A stretch of DNA of 12,363 nt from Vulcanimicrobiia bacterium (GTDB lineage: Bacteria; Vulcanimicrobiota; Vulcanimicrobiia; Vulcanimicrobiales; Vulcanimicrobiaceae): the NCBI GenBank assembly GCA_025451135.1, contig JANWKW010000057.1, forward strand, positions 1 through 12,363, read 5' to 3'. Under the pieces are notes generated by a model. That model did no database searches. It was not told where the DNA came from and saw only the letters and a program-made list of their open reading frames with translations. The translations under genes were made by a program, and so were the position numbers. Below are positions 1 through 6,563 of the stretch, one piece after another; position 1 is the stretch's first letter; each line of letters starts with the position of its first letter.

Positions 1-8
1 AGCAGGTC

Positions 9-416
9 GTGTTTTCGCGATTTAGTCCCGCCGCGCGCCGCGTGCTCCGCGCCGCAGAGCAAGAGTGCCGGAACCACAACCACTACTACGTCGGCGCCGA
101 GCACCTGCTCGAAGCCCTGCTGGCGGAGCACGATCGGGCAATTCTCGCCGCCCTGGACACCCAGTCGATCGATTCGCGCGAGGTCCACGCCGAGGTCCGC
201 CGCTCGCTCGGCACCGGCGAGGACCGGGTCTGGGAAGGCATTCTGCTGACGCCGCGGGTCCGCAAGATCGTGGCCGTCGCCGAAGCCGGGGCCGGCGATC
301 GCGAGATCGAGCCGCTGGACCTGTTCGAAGCCCTGCGGGCCGAAGGCGGCAGCCTGGCCGCCGAGATCCTCCGCCGCGCCGCCGCGCCGCGCAACCCCGC
401 CGCCGCCACGGAGTAA
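9..416 (+). CDS. Stand-alone Clp N-terminal (double Clp_N repeat) domain protein
   Basis: This 135-residue protein is almost entirely a Clp_N double repeat. The first half (about residues 4-40) has the ClpC/ClpA signature, FSPAARRVLRAAEQE then YYVGAEHLLEALL. The second half (about 80-123) repeats it as LTPRVRKIVAVAEAG then EPLDLFEALR. The tail is Ala/Pro-rich. No AAA+ ATPase, Walker motif or ClpP-binding loop follows. In ClpA/B/C this domain binds adaptors and substrates, so an adaptor-like or substrate-sensing role is inference. The GTG at 9 is preferred because MFSRFSP matches the usual ClpC start (MFxRFT). The frame stays open to the window edge, so an upstream start cannot be excluded. 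It is the first gene of the run leading to uvrC, with 9 nt to the next gene. Confidence 0.85.
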   Translation: MFSRFSPAARRVLRAAEQECRNHNHYYVGAEHLLEALLAEHDRAILAALDTQSIDSREVHAEVRRSLGTGEDRVWEGILLTPRVRKIVAVAEAGAGDREIEPLDLFEALRAEGGSLAAEILRRAAAPRNPAAATE

Positions 417-425
417 GCAGACCGC

Positions 426-1043
426 ATGGAGCATTTACAGCAGCTCGTCCTGGGCCTGATCGATCACTACGGCTTGCCCGGCCTGTTCGTCGGGATGACC
501 CTCGGCAACATCGGCGCCCCCGTGGGCGCCGAAATCGTGATGCCGGCAGCCGGCGCGCTGGTCGCGACCGGCCACCTGCCCAACGTCTGGTTCACGATCG
601 CGGCCGCAGTGCTCGGCGAGCTCGCCGGCCAAAGCATCGGCTATGCGGTCGGCCGCTTCGGGGGGCGCCCGCTGGTCGAACGGTACGGCAAGTACGTCCG
701 GTTCGATCACGCCCACCTGGACAAGGTCGATGCGTTCTTCGACAAGTACGGCACGTTCGCGATCTTCATCTGCCGCTTCGTCCCGGTCATCCGCGGCATC
801 GTGGGCATACCCGCCGGCATCGTGCGCATGCATCTGGTGCCGTTCTATCTGTGGACGCTGGCCGGGTCGCTGGTGTTCTGCGGGGGATTGATCTGGCTCG
901 GCATGACGCTCGGCGATCACCTCGACCAGATCACGCCCTGGATCCACCAGTTCGGCCTGGGCATCCTCGGCATCGTCGTGCTGGCCGCGATCGCCTACGG
1001 CATCTACTTCTGGCTGAAGAACAGCAAGAAGGCCTCGACTTAA
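426..1043 (+). CDS. DedA family (SNARE-associated / VTT domain) membrane protein
   Basis: A 205-residue integral membrane protein with the DedA/VTT layout. An N-terminal re-entrant region contains PVGAEIVMPAAG, with acidic residue E36. LGELAGQSIGYAVGRFGG (about 63-80) follows, then the diagnostic CRFVPVIRGIVGIPAGIVRM (about 116-135), with the two arginines R117 and R123 that correspond to functionally important arginines in DedA proteins. Two hydrophobic segments (about 143-163 and 176-197) precede a basic tail. Characterised DedA proteins (UptA, YghB/YqjA) take part in undecaprenyl-phosphate or phospholipid flipping and proton-motive-force homeostasis; which applies here cannot be read from sequence. 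A GGAG lies 12 nt before the ATG. The stop is 4 nt before uvrC, so co-transcription is likely. Confidence 0.9.
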   Translation: MEHLQQLVLGLIDHYGLPGLFVGMTLGNIGAPVGAEIVMPAAGALVATGHLPNVWFTIAAAVLGELAGQSIGYAVGRFGGRPLVERYGKYVRFDHAHLDKVDAFFDKYGTFAIFICRFVPVIRGIVGIPAGIVRMHLVPFYLWTLAGSLVFCGGLIWLGMTLGDHLDQITPWIHQFGLGILGIVVLAAIAYGIYFWLKNSKKAST

Positions 1044-1047
1044 GATC

Positions 1048-3012
1048 ATGAACGCGGTGCTGCAGCAGCGGCTCACGCAGATACCCGACGCGCCGGGCGT
1101 CTACCAGATGCTCGATGCGGACGGCGCGATACTCTACATCGGCAAGGCGATCTCGCTGCGCAATCGGGTGCGCTCGTACTTCCAGGAGAGCGCCGCGCTC
1201 GACGTCTTCAAGCGCGCGATGGTCGAGCGGGTGGCCGACGTCGCGACGATCGTCGTCTCGAACGAGATCGAGGCGCTGATCCTCGAAGCCAACCTGATCA
1301 AGCGCCATCAGCCGCCGTTCAACGTGCGCCTGCGCGACGACAAGCGCTATCCGTATCTCAAGGTGACCAACGAGCCGTTCCCGCGGGTGGTCTTCACGCG
1401 CGTGGTCAAGAACGACGGCGCGCGCTACTTCGGACCGTACACCGACGCCCACGGCCTGCGCGAGCTGATCGACCTGGTGCGCCTGGTCTTCCCGCTGCGC
1501 ACCTGCCGGGAGCCGATCGACGGGAAGCGCCACCGCCCGTGTCTGCAGTACCACATCAAGCGTTGCCTGGCGCCGTGCGTCGGCTATCAGAGCGAGGCCG
1601 ACTACGACGCGATGATCGAGGAAGTCGTGCTGTTCCTCGAAGGCAAGCAGGAAGCGCTGCTCGGCCGGCTGGCCGAGCAGATGCAGGCCGCGGCCGAGGC
1701 GTTCGCGTTCGAGACGGCCGCTCGGATGCGCGACCGGATCGTGGCGGTGCGGCGCGTCACGGAGAGGCAGAAGGTCGTGTGGCGGTCGCGCCTGGACATG
1801 GATCTGATCGCCTGCGCGCGCGCCCAAGGCCAGGCCTGCATGCAAGTCTTCATGGTGCGCGGCGGCAAGCTGATCGGACAGGAGCACTTCATGCTCGACG
1901 GCGTGCGCGAGCAATCCGACGCCGACCTGTTCGACGAGTTCCTGACGCAGTTCTATACGGCCCGCACGGCGAGCGCCCCCGAATCGCCCGGCATCTCGGC
2001 CTACGCCAAGGCCCGGACCGCGCGCGACATCCAGTCGCCGGTGCCGGAGAAGCGGGTGCGCGTCGAACAGGCGGCCGTGCCGAAGGAGATCCTGGTCCAG
2101 GCCGAGCCGACCGAACGCACCGTCATCGAGGCGTGGCTCTCGACCCTCAAAGGCCAACGCGTCCGCGCCCTCGTGCCGCAGCGCGGCGCGCGTGCCGAGT
2201 ACCTGCGTCTGGTGCAGAAGAACGCGCAGCAGAACCTCAAGGCCTATCTCGCGCATCAGGAGGTCCAGGAGAGCGCGCAGGCGCGATCGCTCACCGAACT
2301 GGCCGACGCGCTGGAGCTGCCGGAGATCCCGCACCGCATCGAGTGCTACGACATCTCGAACATCCAGGGGACCAATCCGGTCAGCTCGATGGTCGTGTTC
2401 GTCGAAGGCCGCGCGAAGAAGAGCGATTACCGCAAGTTCAAGATCCAGTACGACAAGGGGCCGAACGACTTCGCGATGATGCAGGAGACGTTGCGCCGGC
2501 GCCTGCGCTACCTGCGCAAAGAGACCGACGACGACGCGACCAAGACCGAACGCGAACTCGCCAAGAAAGAGAAGTTCGACAAGCGTCCGGGGCTGCTGCT
2601 GATCGACGGCGGCAAAGGCCAGCTCCACGCCGTCATGGCGGTCCTCGAGGAGATGGATATGACCGGGCTTCCGGTCGCGGGCCTGGCCAAGGAGCACGAG
2701 TGGCTCTACCTGCCCGGGCAGACCGAACCGATCGTCCTGCCGCCCAACTCGGCCGGGCTCCATCTGGTGATGCGGATCCGCGACGAGGCCCACCGGTTCG
2801 CGGTCACCTACCACCGGCAACGGCGGGCCAAGGCGATGACGCAGTCCGCCCTCGACGCCTTCGCAGGGATAGGTCCGGTTCGCAAGAAGCGACTTTTGAC
2901 GACCTTCGGGTCGACGGCGGGGATCAAGCGGGCCAGTCTCGCTGAGATCGCCGCCGTTAAGGGCATGACGTCAGCGTTGGCGTCGCGTCTCAAAGCTGCG
3001 CTAGGAGAGTGA
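1048..3012 (+). CDS. uvrC: UvrABC system protein C (excinuclease subunit UvrC)
   Basis: This is the dual-incision nuclease of nucleotide excision repair, recruited by UvrB to cut both sides of a bulky lesion. The 654 residues show every expected domain. The GIY-YIG nuclease for the 3' incision spans about 14-95 (GVY at 17-19, YIG at 30-32, catalytic-type Arg near 39-41, Glu in LEAN at 80). Four cysteines (C153, C165, C173, C177) match the Fe-S cluster cysteines reported in E. coli UvrC. A UVR motif for UvrB contact lies at about 203-236. The RNase H-like nuclease for the 5' incision has D435 in CYDISN, D520 in LLIDGGKGQL and H582 in RDEAHRF. Tandem helix-hairpin-helix motifs lie at about 602-652. 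The protein is longer than the usual ~600-620, partly from an insert at about 305-340. It overlaps no neighbour and starts 4 nt after dedA. Confidence 0.98.
   Translation: MNAVLQQRLTQIPDAPGVYQMLDADGAILYIGKAISLRNRVRSYFQESAALDVFKRAMVERVADVATIVVSNEIEALILEANLIKRHQPPFNVRLRDDKRYPYLKVTNEPFPRVVFTRVVKNDGARYFGPYTDAHGLRELIDLVRLVFPLRTCREPIDGKRHRPCLQYHIKRCLAPCVGYQSEADYDAMIEEVVLFLEGKQEALLGRLAEQMQAAAEAFAFETAARMRDRIVAVRRVTERQKVVWRSRLDMDLIACARAQGQACMQVFMVRGGKLIGQEHFMLDGVREQSDADLFDEFLTQFYTARTASAPESPGISAYAKARTARDIQSPVPEKRVRVEQAAVPKEILVQAEPTERTVIEAWLSTLKGQRVRALVPQRGARAEYLRLVQKNAQQNLKAYLAHQEVQESAQARSLTELADALELPEIPHRIECYDISNIQGTNPVSSMVVFVEGRAKKSDYRKFKIQYDKGPNDFAMMQETLRRRLRYLRKETDDDATKTERELAKKEKFDKRPGLLLIDGGKGQLHAVMAVLEEMDMTGLPVAGLAKEHEWLYLPGQTEPIVLPPNSAGLHLVMRIRDEAHRFAVTYHRQRRAKAMTQSALDAFAGIGPVRKKRLLTTFGSTAGIKRASLAEIAAVKGMTSALASRLKAALGE
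3003..3007 (+). promoter_or_regulatory. Shine-Dalgarno site for the holin-family gene, inside the uvrC 3' end
   Basis: AGGAG sits 6 nt before the ATG at 3014, within the last codons of uvrC. The uvrC TGA ends at 3012, one base before that ATG. Termination on uvrC would place ribosomes next to the new start, so translational coupling is likely. This SD is stronger than those of the preceding genes. Confidence 0.7.
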
Positions 3013-3013
3013 C

Positions 3014-3397
3014 ATGCAATTTCTGATAGGCTTCATCGTGAACGCGATCGTGTTGTGGTTGGTCATCTGCTTCGTCCCGGGATTTCACAACGACGCCGGG
3101 GGCTCGGGCTTCGGCGCATACTCGACGTGGACCGTCATCCTGCTCGCGATCATCTTCGGTCTCGTCAACGCCCTGATCGGGCCCATCCTGCGGCTGATCA
3201 GCGCTCCGCTGACGTGGCTGACGCATGGGCTGTTCTCGGTCATCGTGAACTGGGCGCTTCTGGCCCTGGCCGTCTACTTCACGCCGAACCTCAAGGGCAA
3301 CTGGCTCGCGACTCTGATCGGAGCGGTCGTCCTGATGCTGATCGGCACGCTCATCACGATGATGACCAAGCCGGATACCACCACGGTCGCCTCCTAG
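3014..3397 (+). CDS. Phage holin family 4 (PF04020-type) small membrane protein
   Basis: A 127-residue protein with four predicted transmembrane segments (about 2-23, 37-62, 72-92, 97-118) and short loops. The core NALIGPILRLISAPLTWLTH (about 55-74) followed by GLFSVIVNWALLAL matches the 'phage holin family' PF04020 pattern, in which a conserved Asn-x-Ile/Leu-x-Pro helix leads into a Pro-Leu-x-x-Leu-Thr turn. Despite the name, most chromosomal members have no proven holin activity and their role is unknown. It follows uvrC by one base with a good SD, so it is the last gene of this operon. A strong hairpin begins 22 nt after its stop. Confidence 0.85.
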   Translation: MQFLIGFIVNAIVLWLVICFVPGFHNDAGGSGFGAYSTWTVILLAIIFGLVNALIGPILRLISAPLTWLTHGLFSVIVNWALLALAVYFTPNLKGNWLATLIGAVVLMLIGTLITMMTKPDTTTVAS

Positions 3398-3418
3398 GCC
3401 CTGCGGCGCTCCGGTTCG

Positions 3419-3454
3419 GGCGGCCCGGTCGATGCATCCATCGGCCGGGCCGCC
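3419..3454. terminator. Perfect 16-bp hairpin between convergent genes (probable bidirectional terminator)
   Basis: The arms 3419-3434 and 3439-3454 pair over 16 positions, with a single G-T wobble, around a CATC tetraloop. The stem is almost all G/C. It lies between the holin-family stop (3397) and the DUF389 stop (3460). Neither strand has a clear T tract after the stem, so it is not a textbook intrinsic terminator. It may instead act as an RNA 3'-end stabiliser, or as a terminator in a lineage that does not need a long U tract. Confidence 0.65.
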
Positions 3455-3459
3455 GTTCG

Positions 3460-4461
3460 TCATGGGGCGGTAGCGGGTGCGGGAACCGATGCGTCGTCGG
3501 TGACCTCGGTGACCGGACTCACGTCGAAGAAGAAGCGGAAATCGATGCCGGTCCTCCGTTTCGCAAATGCCTCGAGCTGGACGACCTGGTTCGGCGTGAT
3601 CGGTTGCGATGCGCGCACCAGCAAGTGGACCTCCGGTGGCGAGGTCAGCCAGTTGAAATCCGTGCGCACCAGATCGACCCGCTGAAACGTGACGGTGCCG
3701 CCGACCAGCGCGGCGCGCAGGGCCGCTTCGACGCGCGATTGGCGCAGCAGGGTGCTCGTGCCGGCCGCCAGGGGGACGACGATCGCCGCCATCGCCAGCG
3801 CCGTCCAGAACACGGCCGCGGCGGCCCGGTGGGTTCGCGCGTAACCGGCGATGACGTAGACCGTCATCGAGGCCGCCATGATGCCGAGAAGATTGGTCAG
3901 GTAGAGCAGCGCGGCGCCGCGCGCCAGGTCGAACGAACCGGTCGCCAGCGCGATCCCGACCACGCACAGCGGCGGCATCAGGGCCACCGCGATCGCCGTT
4001 CCCGCGACGGTGCCGGCGATACTGGGACGGATGCGCGCAAAAGCGGCGACGGAGCCGGCGGCGAGCGCAACCCCCAGATCGAGCAGGTTCGGCTGGGAAC
4101 GCGCGACGATCTCGCTGCCGAAGGTCTGGAAGGCGGTCGCTCGCGTCAGCAATGCGGAGAAGAGCACCGCCACCACGGTGCCGACCACGATCGTGGAGAA
4201 ACCGCCGCGCAGCAACCGCGCGTCGCCTTCGAGCGCGCCGAAAGCCAACGGACCGATCGGTTGGATCAAGGGTGCCACGATCATCGCGCCGATGATGACG
4301 GCGACGTTGTTCTCCAGCAATCCGAACGTCGCGATGGCGCACGATGCAAGTATCAGCGCGACGAAGTTGAACGTCGGGAAAGCGTCCCCGTGGAGCGAAA
4401 CGTGCAACGCATCGCGATCGAACGTGGTGGGAGACGCGAACCACGCCTTCATTCGTACCAT
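3460..4461 (-). CDS. DUF389 domain-containing membrane protein (TIGR00341-like)
   Basis: A 333-residue polytopic membrane protein. The hallmark is ENNVAVIIGAMIVAPLIQPI at about 50-69, the conserved N-x-x-AVIIGAM-x-APLMxPI element of DUF389. A second family element, IAVALMPPLCVVGIALATG, follows at about 157-175, then YLTNLLGIM near 187-195. Hydrophobic segments lie at about 32-48, 52-76, 88-107, 127-171, 182-204 and 216-234. A soluble C-terminal domain of roughly 90 residues follows. The biochemical function of DUF389 proteins is not established. The start at 4461 and a second Met codon at 4452 are both possible; neither has a recognisable SD. It is divergent from the GH1 gene, whose start is only about 20 bp away, and convergent with the uvrC operon. 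Confidence 0.88.
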   Translation of the reverse strand: MVRMKAWFASPTTFDRDALHVSLHGDAFPTFNFVALILASCAIATFGLLENNVAVIIGAMIVAPLIQPIGPLAFGALEGDARLLRGGFSTIVVGTVVAVLFSALLTRATAFQTFGSEIVARSQPNLLDLGVALAAGSVAAFARIRPSIAGTVAGTAIAVALMPPLCVVGIALATGSFDLARGAALLYLTNLLGIMAASMTVYVIAGYARTHRAAAAVFWTALAMAAIVVPLAAGTSTLLRQSRVEAALRAALVGGTVTFQRVDLVRTDFNWLTSPPEVHLLVRASQPITPNQVVQLEAFAKRRTGIDFRFFFDVSPVTEVTDDASVPAPATAP

Positions 4462-4481
4462 CGGGGTAGCCGTTGAATCAC

Positions 4482-5870
4482 ATGCTCGTCGATAACCTGC
4501 AGCCCTTCCCTCCCTCGTTCGTCTGGGGGGCCGGTACGTCGGCCTACCAGATCGAGGGCTCGGCCGATATCGACGGCCGCGGACCTTCCATCTGGGACCG
4601 CTTCTGCCGGACCCCGGGCAACGTCGCGGGCGGCGGCACCGGCGATGTGGCCTGCGACCACTACCGGCGCTATCGCGACGACGTCGCGATGATGGCGGGG
4701 TTGGGGCTCGACGCGTACCGCTTCTCGATCTCGTGGTCGCGCGTGATACCCGATGGGACCGGCGCGGTCAATCGGCCGGGTCTGGACTTCTACCGGCGCC
4801 TGGTCGCGGAGCTGCGCGATGCCGGCATCCGGCCGTTCGCAACGCTGTATCATTGGGATCTGCCCGACGCGCTGCAATCGCGCTGGGGCGGCTGGATCGG
4901 TCGCGACACGGCCAAGGCTTTCGCCGAGTATGCCGACGTCGTCTCCCGGGCGCTCGGCGACGAGGTCGCCGCTTGGACGACGCACAACGAGCCGTGGGTC
5001 TCGTCGTGGTTGGGCTACGGATGGGGCAGCCATCCGCCCGGATATCGCGACCTCGACCTCGGAATGCAAGCCTCCCATCATCTGCTGCTGGCTCACGGCC
5101 TGGCGATCCCCGCCCTTCGCTCCAACGCGCCCCGCGCAGAGGTGGGCATCACGCTGAATTTCAGTCCGATCGTCCCGGCCTCGACCGACGCGCGTGATAT
5201 CGAGGCGGCCCGCTCGGCCGACGTCAACATCAACCGGTCGTTCATCGGCCCGCTCTTCGGCATCGGCTACGACGAGCTCGCGATCGGGCCCGTGAGCCAC
5301 GCGCTGCTGCGATCCGCCGAAGACGACATGCGGGTGATCCAGGAGCCGATCGATTTCCTGGGCGCGAACTACTACACGCGCTTCTTGTTGCGCGACGCTT
5401 CGCATCCGGTCAACCCGTTCGGCGAATACGTGGAGGTGCCCGGCGCCGAGCGCACCGCGATGGGCTGGGAGGTCTATCCCGACGGACTCCTCGACACCCT
5501 GCGTGCCGTGAATGCGGTCCGTTCGGATATCAAGATCTACGTCACCGAGAACGGTGCCGCGTATCCGGACGTGGTGAGCGACGACGGAAAGGTGCACGAT
5601 CCGGACCGGACCGCCTACCTGGAGGCGCACCTCGCGCAGGTCGCGCGCGCGATCGGGGAAGGCATTCCGGTGGCGGGCTACTTCGTCTGGTCGCTGCTCG
5701 ACAATTTCGAGTGGACGGAAGGCTACCGGCCGCGCTTCGGAATCGTCTACGTCGACTTCGAAACGCAGCGACGCATCGTCAAGGACAGCGCGGAATGGTA
5801 CGCGCGCACGATCGCGGCTCACCGGGCCCTAGCGCCACGCCGTCCCATCCCACCACCCGAAATGCCGTAG
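4482..5870 (+). CDS. Glycoside hydrolase family 1 beta-glucosidase/beta-glycosidase
   Basis: A retaining beta-glycosidase of the GH1 (alpha/beta)8 barrel family, 462 residues from the ATG at 4482. The N-terminal FVWGAGTSAYQIEGS signature is present. The acid/base Glu lies in THNEP (E170) and the nucleophile Glu in IYVTENG (E356). LYHWDLPDALQ supplies the conserved subsite His-Trp, and GYFVWSLLDNFEWTEGY near 400-415 is the aglycone/sugar-binding region. All catalytic residues are intact and the length is normal. There is no signal peptide, so it is predicted cytoplasmic and acts on imported di- or oligosaccharides. An in-frame TTG at 4473 preceded by GGGG is an alternative start adding three residues. 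The last 42 bp overlap the phosphatase gene on the other strand. Exact substrate is unknown. Confidence 0.95.
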   Translation: MLVDNLQPFPPSFVWGAGTSAYQIEGSADIDGRGPSIWDRFCRTPGNVAGGGTGDVACDHYRRYRDDVAMMAGLGLDAYRFSISWSRVIPDGTGAVNRPGLDFYRRLVAELRDAGIRPFATLYHWDLPDALQSRWGGWIGRDTAKAFAEYADVVSRALGDEVAAWTTHNEPWVSSWLGYGWGSHPPGYRDLDLGMQASHHLLLAHGLAIPALRSNAPRAEVGITLNFSPIVPASTDARDIEAARSADVNINRSFIGPLFGIGYDELAIGPVSHALLRSAEDDMRVIQEPIDFLGANYYTRFLLRDASHPVNPFGEYVEVPGAERTAMGWEVYPDGLLDTLRAVNAVRSDIKIYVTENGAAYPDVVSDDGKVHDPDRTAYLEAHLAQVARAIGEGIPVAGYFVWSLLDNFEWTEGYRPRFGIVYVDFETQRRIVKDSAEWYARTIAAHRALAPRRPIPPPEMP

Positions 5871-6563
5871 TCCGTCGAGTATGCCCCACGCGCAGTCGGA
5901 GGGGGCGACGAACGTCTGCGGCAGATCCGGCGCCTCTGCGAGCAACTCGGCCTCGGAGCCGCTCACCACGACGCTTGGGCAGGCGAGCCGCAGCATGGCG
6001 GTATCGTTGGCGCTATTTCCGCACGTCATCACGCGTTCGAGAGGGATGCCGAGGGAATCCGCCAGCCATGCGACGGCGCTGCCCTTGTCGATGCCGGCGG
6101 GCAAGACGTCGAGGAGTTCGCCGTGACTGTGCGTGATCGTCGCCTCGACGCCGATCTGCGCGAGGCGCGCGCGCACCTCGTCTACGGCGCTCGGCGGGGC
6201 GACGTAGGAGAGTTTGTACGGAGACTCGACGGCCACGGCTTGCGGGACGAGCGAGCCGACGGATCGCAGGGCGAGCCGGATACGCGCATCGTCCCAAGGC
6301 GCCGAGAGCCGCGGCCACGTGGCCATCGGGAACCAGTGCCCGCCGACGCGGCGATAGATCTCGCTTCCGACGCCGGAGATGAGATAGGAGCCTTGATCGA
6401 TGTCGTACTCCGCGATCGCGCTCGTGGCCGAGTACGACTGACGGCCCGTCGCATAGGCCAGCACGGGCGCACCCGGCAGGCGCAACTGCCGCAACAGCTT
6501 CGCGGCTGCCTCGGCCTCGCCGGCGAAGGTGCCGTCGATGTCGCAGACGAGCAGCCTATCCAC
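5829..6563 (-). CDS. HAD-superfamily phosphatase of the sucrose-6-phosphate phosphatase (S6PP) type
   Basis: A 244-residue Mg-dependent HAD hydrolase. Motif I is LLVCDIDGTF, with nucleophile D8 and acid D10. Motif II is the Thr of YATGRQSYS (T39), followed by SYLISGVGSEIYRR, typical of sucrose-phosphate phosphatases. PYKLSYV (about 115-121) and LLDVLPAGIDKGSAVAWL, with motif III Lys K160, also fit that family. Motif IV is GNSANDTAM (182-190): N183 stands where the family usually has Asp, while D187 is kept. The start is placed at GTG 6563 because homology begins there and no other start fits. This overlaps the upstream glycosyltransferase stop by 8 nt, implying co-translation. Likely role: remove phosphate from the glycosyl-phosphate product of that glycosyltransferase. 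Mannosyl- or glucosylglycerate-type phosphatases of the same fold are alternatives. Confidence 0.85.
   Translation of the reverse strand: MDRLLVCDIDGTFAGEAEAAAKLLRQLRLPGAPVLAYATGRQSYSATSAIAEYDIDQGSYLISGVGSEIYRRVGGHWFPMATWPRLSAPWDDARIRLALRSVGSLVPQAVAVESPYKLSYVAPPSAVDEVRARLAQIGVEATITHSHGELLDVLPAGIDKGSAVAWLADSLGIPLERVMTCGNSANDTAMLRLACPSVVVSGSEAELLAEAPDLPQTFVAPSDCAWGILDGLRHFGWWDGTAWR

Noticed and set aside
931..2820. A 629-codon open frame antisense to dedA and uvrC
   Set aside because: It lies opposite uvrC, a certain gene. Its translation is rich in Arg, His, Asp and Leu with no domain pattern. Long antisense frames are expected in G+C-rich genes with G/C at third positions.
3014..3397. A lysis or prophage module suggested by the holin-family protein
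   Set aside because: There is no endolysin, capsid, integrase or other phage gene nearby. PF04020-type proteins are common in chromosomal operons.
2990..4444. A 484-codon open frame on the minus strand in another frame of the DUF389 gene
   Set aside because: It runs through the DUF389 gene and then antisense to the holin-family gene. Its translation is low-complexity Arg/Gly/Asp, whereas the overlapping frames show clear family motifs.
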